Assembly: GCA_002395905.1 (NCBI GenBank)
Contig: DGVK01000062.1
Location: 1 to 44,796, forward strand
Source of the DNA: Verrucomicrobia bacterium UBA4286
Lineage (GTDB): Bacteria; Verrucomicrobiota; Kiritimatiellia; RFP12; UBA1067
Reading direction: 5' to 3'
Length of the DNA stretch: 44,796 nt
A program made the translations under genes and the position numbers. The notes beneath the pieces were generated by a model. That model saw only the letters and a list, made by a program, of their open reading frames with translations, was not told where the DNA came from and did no database searches. Numbering within the stretch: the stretch's first letter is position 1; each line of letters starts with the position of its first letter. Below are positions 34,398 through 43,700 of the stretch, piece after piece.

Positions 34398-35126
34398 ATG
34401 AAGAAGCTCATGCTTGTTGCTGCTGTTGCAGCGATTGCTGGCGGCGCGTTCGCCGCTTGCGAGGAAGATACCGCGTGCGTTTACGCGTACAAGATGACCC
34501 TCACGGGCAAGTCCACGGTTCCGCTCGCCAAGAAGGGCAATGCCTCCAAGTGCGTTGACGCCGCTTGCTTCCGCAAGGTCGGTTCCTACAAGGTCACTGG
34601 TTATGTCTTCGGCACGACCACCGACAACACCAATCCTGACGAGTGCATCGAAGGTTGCGCTTGCAACGATTTCTCCGCGATCAAGTCCGTTCTCTGGAAC
34701 ACTGGCACCAAGACGCTCCTGACCGACGCGCTCGAGATCAAGCAGCTCGACCTCATCGGCGCTGATGCCAAGTCCGCTGAAATCGTCGCCACGCTTGGCG
34801 ATCTCACGCTCGCCGGCTTCGGCAAGTACAACACGAAGACCCTCAAGCTCACGTCCGCGTCGGGCAACTTCGCCGGCCAGGTCGCCGCTCCCAAGTGCTC
34901 GACCTGCACGTACAATGCTGACACCTGCGATGACACCTGCGAAGAGACCGACTCGGCCGTGTTCGCGGTTTGCACGCTGGAGGCCACTACCGCCGAGACG
35001 ACCGCTGCTTACGGCAAGTGGAGCCTCAAGACCAACGCTGCCGCCGTCAAGAAGCTCACGAAGAACTACTCTGAAGAGGGCACGGTTCTCATTCCGTCGA
35101 ACGTGAAAGTAGTTCAGGTTCCGTAA
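34398..35126 (+). CDS. small Cys-rich exported protein, probably abundant
   Basis: A 242-residue protein with a clear Sec signal peptide (MKKLMLVAAVAAIAGGAFA, cleavage likely before ACEED). The mature part has 12 Cys in clusters: CEEDTAC, CVDAAC, CIEGCAC and CSTC...CDDTC, suggesting several disulfides. It is otherwise Thr/Ala/Lys-rich with beta-type alternation and no membrane anchor. Codon use is strongly biased (Lys nearly always AAG, many GCT and GTT), unlike its neighbours, which points to high expression. A strong promoter and a structured leader precede it and a terminator follows. I do not recognise the family; a surface-layer, pilus or secreted structural protein is possible. Confidence 0.75.
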   Translation: MKKLMLVAAVAAIAGGAFAACEEDTACVYAYKMTLTGKSTVPLAKKGNASKCVDAACFRKVGSYKVTGYVFGTTTDNTNPDECIEGCACNDFSAIKSVLWNTGTKTLLTDALEIKQLDLIGADAKSAEIVATLGDLTLAGFGKYNTKTLKLTSASGNFAGQVAAPKCSTCTYNADTCDDTCEETDSAVFAVCTLEATTAETTAAYGKWSLKTNAAAVKKLTKNYSEEGTVLIPSNVKVVQVP

Positions 35127-35148
35127 TTCCAACGATTGAGTGAACGCT

Positions 35149-35190
35149 AAAACGGGCGGGGGGGCTTTTAAAAGTCTTCCTGCTCGTTTT
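35149..35190 (+). terminator. intrinsic terminator after the Cys-rich protein gene
   Basis: AAAACGGGCGGG (35149-35160) pairs with CCTGCTCGTTTT (35179-35190), using two G-U pairs, and ends in TTTT. The loop contains the palindrome CTTTTAAAAG. Confidence 0.7.
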
Positions 35191-35213
35191 CACATGAAAA
35201 AATGAGGTACGAC

Positions 35214-36227
35214 ATGCTTAGAACGGTTTTCATCTATGTGGCCCTGATGGCTGTGCTTGCCGGATGCCGGCGGCAGAGCGATCGGCATGTCGTGCTTTCC
35301 GTCAACGGCCACGATCTCACGGAGGAGATGATTTCAAGCCGTGCCAATCTCATGGTTGCGCTTCGGCATCATCGAAATCCGAAGTTCTCCGATGATGATG
35401 CGTTGAAGCTGAGGGAGACATTCAGGCGGGGATATGGAAACGTGTTCATAAGGGACGCTGTTTTAGCCGATTTCGCAAAGTCGCGCGGAATATCGATTCC
35501 CGACAGGATTCTTGCAGAATGCCGCGCCAAGGCGTTCGCCGCCCAGCGAAACCGCGGCGACAAGAACTTTGAAGATATGGTTGTGCGCGCAGGTGTCGAC
35601 AGGCGGGAATTTGACGCCCAGATACGCACCGAGGCTCTTGTGGTTGCAGTCAAGGAGCATCTCGCGCAGAGCAACCCGACGAATTTCACGACCGCCTACG
35701 CTGATGACCTTATAAAGAGGATGAAGGCGTTCAACGCCGATATGGTCAAAACCAACGCGCTGGTTTATGCGCGAGCGACAAATGTGTGGATGCGTCTTAA
35801 CGCAGGTGCCGATTTCGCGCAGACGGCGAAGGAGTTTACCGAGGTTCCCGAAGAAAAAGACGATTGCGAGTGGGGCATTCTAGACGATTCGTTTCTGCGC
35901 GACAGCCCTCGGCTTCTGGAGGCCGTCAAGAAGTTGCGCGTAGGCGAATTCACGCCGCCGGTCGAAGGGGACAACGCCTTGTTGATCGTGCGGTTGGACG
36001 GTCTTTCAAATGATGGCGCGTATGAGCTTTCGCGCATAGTGTTTCTGCTTCCGATGATGCTCGACATAGCCTCCAGAGAGGAGATCATCGAGACGGCCTA
36101 TAAAGAGCATTACGACAGCCTTTACAAGACGACTCTAAAGGATTTAATCGATTCTGCCGACATTGTTCGGATGAACCAAGATTCAGAGCAAACAAGCAAG
36201 GAGGACAAAAATGAAGCAAAAAGGTAG
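35214..36227 (+). CDS. SurA/PrsA-like periplasmic lipoprotein (parvulin-type foldase)
   Basis: A 337-residue protein with a signal peptide ending in the lipobox LAGC, so it is a lipoprotein. The N-terminal half resembles the SurA_N/PrsA chaperone helix bundle (VVLSVNGHDLTEEMI, then IPDRILAECRAKAF). The C-terminal half contains a parvulin-like segment (FAQTAKEFTE followed by WGILDDSFL, VKKLRVGEFTPPVEGDNALLIVRLDG). Such proteins fold or escort outer-membrane and secreted proteins. The start at 35214 follows GAGGT at the right distance; an ATG at 35202 is less likely. It overlaps the next gene by 17 bp, which suggests that the giant protein downstream is its client (inference). Confidence 0.75.
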   Translation: MLRTVFIYVALMAVLAGCRRQSDRHVVLSVNGHDLTEEMISSRANLMVALRHHRNPKFSDDDALKLRETFRRGYGNVFIRDAVLADFAKSRGISIPDRILAECRAKAFAAQRNRGDKNFEDMVVRAGVDRREFDAQIRTEALVVAVKEHLAQSNPTNFTTAYADDLIKRMKAFNADMVKTNALVYARATNVWMRLNAGADFAQTAKEFTEVPEEKDDCEWGILDDSFLRDSPRLLEAVKKLRVGEFTPPVEGDNALLIVRLDGLSNDGAYELSRIVFLLPMMLDIASREEIIETAYKEHYDSLYKTTLKDLIDSADIVRMNQDSEQTSKEDKNEAKR

Positions 36228-39200
36228 TTCACTGGCAGCCGTGAAGATCATATGCGCAGCCGCGATCATGGCGATTGCGACCGCATCGGCCGAAACGGCG
36301 GATGGAGGGCTGGTTTACAGCACATCCACCGATTACAAGGTCGGTGAGTGGAATTCTCATTTTGTGGCGATAAAAGAGCTGGCCGACGCGGAGCGAATCC
36401 CATTGGTCGTTTTCTGGGCGAACCCCGGTTGCCCCAAGTGCAAAACGCTTGAAGCGGCGCTTAACACCGATACGGCCAGGGCTTGGCAGAAGAACAAAGG
36501 ATACTATTTCGTATTTGCCTTGGACATTAAAACAACAGACGGAAGCAAGGCCAAGTCCTTCGCCAGACACGCGAGCGGCCATTTCCCGTATATAGCCGCA
36601 TACTGGAACAACGGTGTCTCCAAAAAGCCGATCAAGACGACTTTTTCGGGGCGCAACGGTGAAATGCCCGTGAAGAGCGGCTCCTTGGCAGAGCAGTTCA
36701 TGGCCTCCATAGATAGGTATATAGGCAACTATGTCAAGCCCGTCAATTATGTCGGCGGCAAGGTTTCGCTTGAAGAGACCGACGGCAACCGCCTGGAGGC
36801 CGAGGAGGGCACGAGCGAGATTTCCTTCGAGATGGTTCGCGACGAGACCGCCGCCGAAGTCGCCACGAACAACATTGTAAAGGTTATCGGGCCGGACGGC
36901 AAGACGGCGCAGACAGTGTCCGTCACGTGGACTGCCGGGCAGACAAAGCAGACTGTTACGGTCGATATATCAAAAGTCTCCTTCTCCAAGGATGGCGAAA
37001 AGGCCCTCTTGGTTGCAGCCGATGCCAACGGCAGCGAGCAGGCGACCAACACTGTCACATATGTGGCCGGTTCCGGCGAAAGTTCGGCGAATCCTCTTTG
37101 GATCGGCGAGCGCTCAGCGCCCAAGACCACCGGAAAACTTCTCACGGCGACAACGGCTCCCGCTCTTCAGTTCGGCGAGTGGACTATGGATCTAGATACG
37201 GCCAAGGCGACAGCGGCGGCGGCCGAAGGCGACGCATACACGCTCGTCTCAGTTGAAGGTTCACTCTGGTGCCATGATTGCGCCAATACCGAGCGCAACT
37301 TCCTGTCCGTCACCGACAAGGACGGCAATAACAGGTTCAACAAGTGGGCCGCCGACAACAATGTGGCGCTTGTCGCCATTGATGTGCCGAATTTCACAAC
37401 GAACAGTTCCGAAAATATAACAAGACCTACGATTCTTTCGCGCAAGGCAATTACGACCACTCTTGCTTATGAAATTCCCGCTTCCGGATTTTATGATGTA
37501 TCGAAAGGCGGTGCGCCTCAGTCTCTTACACTGCCTATGGTCCGCAGCGGTCTCGGCTACCTTACGCGCAAGGGCGTTTCGGATGAAACCGCCGCCGCCG
37601 CCCTCGAGCGCAACCGCCAGCTCGTGACGACCGACTTCTCTGAGGGAGGCTTCCACAGTGCGGCGGATTCGTCGCCTTACAGGACCGGTGTGCCGATTTT
37701 CGTCGTTCTCGACAAGAAGGGCAATGTTGCGGCCCGCCTTACGCGTTTCGCCTCAGTGAGCCCGATGGCGTCTGCCAAGGACGACTGGGACAACATCATC
37801 AAGCGCTTCGACGAGCTTCTTGCAATCGCCCGCGGCGACCACAACGACGGCGGCGTTCTCGAAAACGACTTCCCGTCCGCCAAGATCGCCGGCTTCAAGG
37901 CGAACGGCGGCAGTGCGAGCGGCGAGATAAGCCACGTGGATTATCGCGACATTTTTGCGCTTCAGGATTTCACCGGCAATGCGCTGCTCAAGACTACTGT
38001 CTCCGGCGAGAGCGCCGCAGAAGTGACGGTTTCGTATATCAAACTCGGCGCGGACGGCAAGGAGCAGGTCGTCGGCGAGCCTGCGACGGGCAAACTGTCC
38101 GACGGCATCGAGCTGGAATACACGTTCACGGTTGCGGGCGAGTATTTCGTCAAAGTGTCCGGCGATCTGGCCGGCGACGATTTTGGCATTGCGAACGAGA
38201 CGGCCGGCAATTTCCACTCCTACGCGGTTTCCAGCACGGTGGTCTACGTACCGCAGGAGGAAAAGGCCAGCGGCAATCCGGCGGCAGGTTCCGACCAGGT
38301 GACGATGCGCCTTGAAAAGGGTCAGATGTACAGGATCGAAGGACTCAACACATCGAAGGTCACCGATATTCTTGAGCCGACCGACTCCGAAGATCCTTAC
38401 TGCATCTTCTACACGGCGCTTGTCGACGGCGACAAGTCGCTTACGACGCAGAAGAAGGATGTCACGGTTTCTTACCAGAAGTGGACGCCGGGAACCGTGG
38501 GCTTCACCGCCGCCAACAAGTCTGTGACCGAGAGCGCGGGCGAGGTCAAGGTTTCCCTCTCGCGCACAGGTGGCGCGTCGGGCGACATAACGGTCAAAGT
38601 CGCTCTTGATGAAGAGGCGACCACTTTGTATGACAGCGACGGCAAGGCCCGCTTTGAATTCAAAGATGCCGAACTCATATTGAAGGAAGGCTGGCTCGGC
38701 GAAACGAACGTCACGGTGGCGGTCTTGGACGATGCACGTTTTGACGGCAGCGGCGATGTCGCGCTGAGCCTGGAAGTGGTCAAGGACGAGAACGGCGACA
38801 CGGTTCTTGCAACGACAAACTTTGTGCTCGCGGTGAGGGAGGACGACAAGCAGGCCGCAGGAAAGGCAGCCTTTGTCGGCGCGGATCCGTTCTTCTCGCG
38901 CAGGGCGACGGTCTATGCGCGTGAGAGCGATGGCGCCACTGTTTACGCGAAGCGGGTGGAGGCGTCCGACGGGTATGTCACCGTCAAGGTCGCCGCGACG
39001 AACGGCGCGAAGACCGAGATCGGCGGCGTCGAGACCAATCTGCTCGTGTGGGCCAACCACAAGTTCGATGAGCAGGCGGTAAAGGTTTCCGGCATCGCGG
39101 CGGGCAGGTCGGCCAGGCTCACGCTCACCAGTCCTACGGACGGGCTGAGGATTCTTTCGGCGTCCAACTATGTGACCGTTGTTTCCGTGGCGGACGACGC

Positions 39201-40758
39201 GCCCGCGTTCTCGACGACCGAGAAAGCCGAGAAGATCTATCGTTATGTCGCGGTCAGCAATGTCTATCCCGTGGTTCTCGCCGAGAGCGTGGACGCCTCC
39301 GCCGCGAAGCTTACTTTCACAAAGCTTTCCGGCACGCTCCCCGCCGGTCTCACCGCGAAGTACGACGCCGATTCCTGCGCCCTTGCCGTGATCGGCACGC
39401 CGACAGCCAAGGCGGGCGTGTACACAATGGTCTACCAGGTGACGCAGAGGGTCGGGACGAAGACCACGCCCGGTCTTACGATAGAGTTGACCTACACCAT
39501 CCAGGATCCGACTGTTGCGGGCGGCGACGAAGCCGACTACAACGAGGCTGTCGCGGCGGGCCGGTCGCGTACCATCAAGGACATTCCTGTGATCGACGCC
39601 GAAGCGAAGCGTCTCGCGGGCGTTCTGCAGGTTACGATACCGCAGAACGGCAGGGCGAGCGCGAAGTTCACGTGCGCCGACGGTGCGGTTTCGTTCAGCG
39701 CCAAGGGGTGGTCGGCGTTCGGCGAGAGCGGCGAAAAGGCGCTTTCGGCCAAGCTTGCTTCGACGAAGAAGGGCTACTCCATGACGCTCGTCGCCAGCAA
39801 CGACGGCTCCGTCACGGCGGAGATCGATACGCCCGATACGGAAGAAACCCCGCTCGTTGCTTCGAGCGACGGCAAAGTCTGGAGCGCCTCCAATGCTGCG
39901 GAGCCGTGGAAGGGCGTGTATACCGTCGCGCTGAAGGTCGAGAGCGTTGAAGAGACGCGCGAACAGATTGCGCCTCGCGGATATGGATATCTCACGCTCA
40001 AGCTTGAAGGAACCGGAGCGTTGCGCGACGGACGCGTGACTTGGAGCGGAATTCTGCCGAACGGCATGTCGGTTTCCGGCAGCACAATACTGTCCGGCAA
40101 CGAAAACGACGACTGGGCGACGCTCCCGATATACAAAAAGTCTTCGCTGGACGAGATTGCCCTTGTTGCCAGGATGTATCCCGGGCTTGCAACGCGTTCC
40201 GTCATCGAGGATGACTCGGCCGACGCTGTCTGGCGTCATGCCGAGCGTATCGAAAGCGCAAACGTGGAATGGACCGCCGAACTTGGCGTCTACGGCAGCA
40301 TCTTCGACAAGACGGCCAATCTCCTTGACTGCTGCGAGGAATACCAGAAGTCCACGTTCGATCTGGTGTTCGACACCTCGATGATAGGAGAGACGTATCG
40401 CGGCGCCGTGCAAAAGGCGGGCGTCGCACAGCTGGTCGTTTCCGACACCAGGCTCAGTCTTGAAAACCGCCCGGCGGGAATGTCGTCCATTTCGTTCAAC
40501 AAGTCGCTTGGAACGGTCTCCGGCAGTCTGCGCCTGCCGTGTGAAGATGGTTACATCTCGGCCGTCTACAAGGGCGTTCTGTTGACTGGCTGGGGCGAGG
40601 GATGCGGTTGCAGCGACGAAGATGAAGAGTTCGGTCTTCCGTTCGTCATCGGAGCGTTTTACTTCACCGACAGAATCGGCTATGAAGCAAAGTCTGGCAG
40701 TCGCGTCGTAGAGCGGCAGCTTTCGGTGAAGCGCGGAGGTTCGGTTTTTACAGAGTAA
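36211..40758 (+). CDS. large exported protein with two thioredoxin-like domains, Calx-beta and Ig-like domains
   Basis: A 1515-residue protein with a Sec signal peptide (ends near ATASAE, about residue 28). Domain 1 (about 35-170) is thioredoxin-like with GCPKCKTLE, Cys74 and Cys77. Domain 2 (about 315-540) is a second thioredoxin-like unit with LWCHDC, Cys354 and Cys357. A Calx-beta domain follows (about 760-880), then a putative Ig domain (about 1013-1100; LSGTLPAGLTAKYD) and a C-terminal beta-rich domain (GYGYLTLKLEGTG, GILPNGMSVSGS, from about 1250) shared with the next protein. AAGGAGG precedes the ATG, inside the end of the lipoprotein gene. It is probably displayed at the cell surface; redox activity on other exported proteins is plausible. 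Confidence 0.75.
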   Translation: MKQKGSSLAAVKIICAAAIMAIATASAETADGGLVYSTSTDYKVGEWNSHFVAIKELADAERIPLVVFWANPGCPKCKTLEAALNTDTARAWQKNKGYYFVFALDIKTTDGSKAKSFARHASGHFPYIAAYWNNGVSKKPIKTTFSGRNGEMPVKSGSLAEQFMASIDRYIGNYVKPVNYVGGKVSLEETDGNRLEAEEGTSEISFEMVRDETAAEVATNNIVKVIGPDGKTAQTVSVTWTAGQTKQTVTVDISKVSFSKDGEKALLVAADANGSEQATNTVTYVAGSGESSANPLWIGERSAPKTTGKLLTATTAPALQFGEWTMDLDTAKATAAAAEGDAYTLVSVEGSLWCHDCANTERNFLSVTDKDGNNRFNKWAADNNVALVAIDVPNFTTNSSENITRPTILSRKAITTTLAYEIPASGFYDVSKGGAPQSLTLPMVRSGLGYLTRKGVSDETAAAALERNRQLVTTDFSEGGFHSAADSSPYRTGVPIFVVLDKKGNVAARLTRFASVSPMASAKDDWDNIIKRFDELLAIARGDHNDGGVLENDFPSAKIAGFKANGGSASGEISHVDYRDIFALQDFTGNALLKTTVSGESAAEVTVSYIKLGADGKEQVVGEPATGKLSDGIELEYTFTVAGEYFVKVSGDLAGDDFGIANETAGNFHSYAVSSTVVYVPQEEKASGNPAAGSDQVTMRLEKGQMYRIEGLNTSKVTDILEPTDSEDPYCIFYTALVDGDKSLTTQKKDVTVSYQKWTPGTVGFTAANKSVTESAGEVKVSLSRTGGASGDITVKVALDEEATTLYDSDGKARFEFKDAELILKEGWLGETNVTVAVLDDARFDGSGDVALSLEVVKDENGDTVLATTNFVLAVREDDKQAAGKAAFVGADPFFSRRATVYARESDGATVYAKRVEASDGYVTVKVAATNGAKTEIGGVETNLLVWANHKFDEQAVKVSGIAAGRSARLTLTSPTDGLRILSASNYVTVVSVADDAPAFSTTEKAEKIYRYVAVSNVYPVVLAESVDASAAKLTFTKLSGTLPAGLTAKYDADSCALAVIGTPTAKAGVYTMVYQVTQRVGTKTTPGLTIELTYTIQDPTVAGGDEADYNEAVAAGRSRTIKDIPVIDAEAKRLAGVLQVTIPQNGRASAKFTCADGAVSFSAKGWSAFGESGEKALSAKLASTKKGYSMTLVASNDGSVTAEIDTPDTEETPLVASSDGKVWSASNAAEPWKGVYTVALKVESVEETREQIAPRGYGYLTLKLEGTGALRDGRVTWSGILPNGMSVSGSTILSGNENDDWATLPIYKKSSLDEIALVARMYPGLATRSVIEDDSADAVWRHAERIESANVEWTAELGVYGSIFDKTANLLDCCEEYQKSTFDLVFDTSMIGETYRGAVQKAGVAQLVVSDTRLSLENRPAGMSSISFNKSLGTVSGSLRLPCEDGYISAVYKGVLLTGWGEGCGCSDEDEEFGLPFVIGAFYFTDRIGYEAKSGSRVVERQLSVKRGGSVFTE

Positions 40759-40783
40759 TGCAAGTATTTCAGAGGGGGGATTT

Positions 40784-43700
40784 ATGAGCATAAAACACGT
40801 GGTTCTGGGTTTGGTCGCCGCGCTTGCGCCTGCATTGTTCGCTGCCTCGCCTTCGGCGGGCAGCTGTGAGTCCAGTGCGGTGACCGCCAAGGTTTCTCAA
40901 ACGGTTCGTCTCGTAAGGGAGTGGAATCCTGATTCCGACAAATACGAAGACTCCGGGGTGTACTATTTCAAGGCTGTCCTGCGGCGCAGCAACGCCTACA
41001 CGATTTGGACCGACTCATTCGGGACAAACGAGGTGGAGCTTGCGACACATGCGGCAGACCCCGTCAAGGACGACGACTTCGGCCCGTCGGCCGATTTCAA
41101 CGATGTGGACGAAGGCGACAGCGCAATACGCATGGTCATGTATGTCGACGACTGGTACATAGACAAAGAAGATCCGTCCGAAAGCGATCCGTCGAGCTGG
41201 ACTTACTATTTCGTCCTTACCGGCGCGGTCGGTACGGAAGTCACTCTGCACTTCTCGACTGGCGTTTTGATTCCTGCGGGCCGTGAAGACAGTCCTCTGC
41301 TCATAACGCCGTCCGGGAACGCGGCAACCGTCAGTCGCAATCTCGAGATTGGGGGGATGTACTATTTCAGGGCGCGTCTCACCGGGGGGCGGCTCTACGC
41401 ATTCGGGACGGTCGGCGGCTCCGAAGACGAATCCTTGATATTGAACTTCTATCCCGAGGACAATTCCAATACGGTGTCCAATACGGTGACAGTATACGAC
41501 GATGTGTCGTATGCCGGCGACGATTACAATTCCGGACATTTTATCGTTCCTTCCGCAACAGGCTACTACCAGATAGTCGTCGACGGTTCGGGTGAAAACG
41601 AAAGAGCCGCGTTTGGCCTTGTACACCAGCTCATACCGTCGCGCGCCATAGGGAGCCACGACGTTTCCGGGCTGGAGGTGGGTTCACCGGTCGAATTCAA
41701 TGCTGGCTACAAGAGCAATACGATAAAGCATAGAGCCTACGACGAAATAATCGACGAATGTCTGTTCAAGGTGGTTGCTGCGAAGAATGACAGGTTTGCT
41801 GTCTACACCGCCGGGGCGCAGACAAACCTTTTGATGCGCGTCTACGACAGGAATGGAAAAATACTCGCCGAGAACACGTCCGACGGGTATGGCATGGATG
41901 TCCGATGCGCGTTCGAGGCGACTGCCGCCGGCAACTACTACATCGGCGTCTGCCAGAACATCGACGACGAGTTCACGACCGCGCCCGCCTACACTGCGGC
42001 GACGCTTCATCTTGCGAACGCTTCGGCGGTCGAGGGCTCGCCCGACGAGTGGGATCCCGCCGACGACTCGCCCGACACGGCGACCGGTCTCGCGGCAGTG
42101 CCGGGGACTGCGGCGGACGATCCCTCCAAGGTCGATGTCGAGGGGCACGGATGGCACGCTCTCGGAATGACCGACTGGGCCGATACTTTCGTGATCGCCG
42201 CGCGCAGGGGCGTGACATACCGCTTCTCCACCACGGTTGAAGACGAATCCGCCGTGCGCAACAGGCTGAGCGCCGAAGTATTCACGCTTTCAGGAAAAAC
42301 CGAGCGCACGTTTTCCGCCGTTTCCGGCGACATCAATCCTGGCGCGGCCGTTCCTCTCACGTTTACGGCTGCCGCAAACGCCGCTTATTATATAAGGATA
42401 TCGGTTGAGGGCGGCAGCGGACTAGACTACCCGAACTACAAGGTACACTCCATGGCCTACACGACGAGCGGCGCACAGCTCGGCATACTTACGGTGAACA
42501 CTCCGGGAGCGCCTTCGGCGACATGGTCGCTCGGCTCAGAGTCGGTGAAGTATCCCAGCGGCTCTTCGGTTCTCGTGAGCGGCACGCAGACCGTCAAGCT
42601 CTCCACGGTGAGCGGCTACAAGGCGGCGGTGTCGTCCACGACCGTCACCGTGAACCCGGGCGCGAAGCCGACGGTCGTCGAAGTCAAGTACTCCGACACC
42701 TTCGACCCCAGGGACGACGCCCCATCCGGCAGGACGGGGAGGGTTTCCCACTCCGCCACAGCGCTCACCTTCAAGAACGTCGAAACCGAATACGCCAGGC
42801 GCACGCTCTGGGACGACGACCCCGAGGACAACTTCGCGATCACCGGCGCCGACGGCTACTATTACGACATCTCTCTCAAGAATGTCGAAGGCGACGATGT
42901 GACGTTCTCCATAACCAACGCCGAGAATGGCGTCGTGGCCGAGAATGTGAAGGCCGTGAGCCAGCTCACGATGCCGAAGACGAAGTCCAAATACTTCCTC
43001 GCCGTGAAGAACGGCGACAAGGCGACTGCTTACGGCGGCTACTCGCTTTTCGGGAAGTTCGCGAACGTCGGCGCGATCAAGTTCGCGAGAACCGCGGTCT
43101 CCGCGAGGGAGAATGCGGCGTCCGTCGTGATCACCGTGAACCGCACGGCGAGGGACGGCGTGGTCCGCGTCAAGTACGGCACTGTGGCAGGCACCGCAAA
43201 GCCCGGCGAGGACTACATCGCCCAGAACGGCGTCCTTGAATGGGCCAACGGCGACAACAAGGCGAAGACGATCACCGTCAAGCTCATCCCCGATCTCGTC
43301 CCCTTTTACGAAGGGAACAAGACGTTTACCGTGCAGCTCAAGGCGTTCGAGGACGACGAGCGCGAGGCGTCGGAGTATCCCGCCTCCATCGTCGGCGGCG
43401 ACACGTGCACGGTGACGCTCACCGAAACGTCGCGCGCGACGGACACCGTTGAATCGGCCTACGCCAAGGTCGCCCCGAGGCTTGCGACCGTCAGAACCGA
43501 GACCGTCCCGCTCGAAACCGGCACTTTCTACGGCGTTCTCTCCGAGGACGGTTCGGCCCTCACGAACGGCCTGCCGCAGCTCGCCTCTGTGACGCTCACC
43601 GCCTCCGTCCCGACCTCGACGCGTCCGTCGCGGCTCTCCGCCAAGGTCGCCCTCGCCGGCAAGACCTACACGTTCACCGCGGAAGGCTGGAACGACGGCG

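Noticed and set aside
37753..40890. 1045-codon open frame on the minus strand opposite the thioredoxin-like surface protein
   Set aside because: It is antisense to a gene with signal peptide, ribosome-binding site and domains; its Arg-rich composition is typical of a shadow frame in GC-rich DNA.
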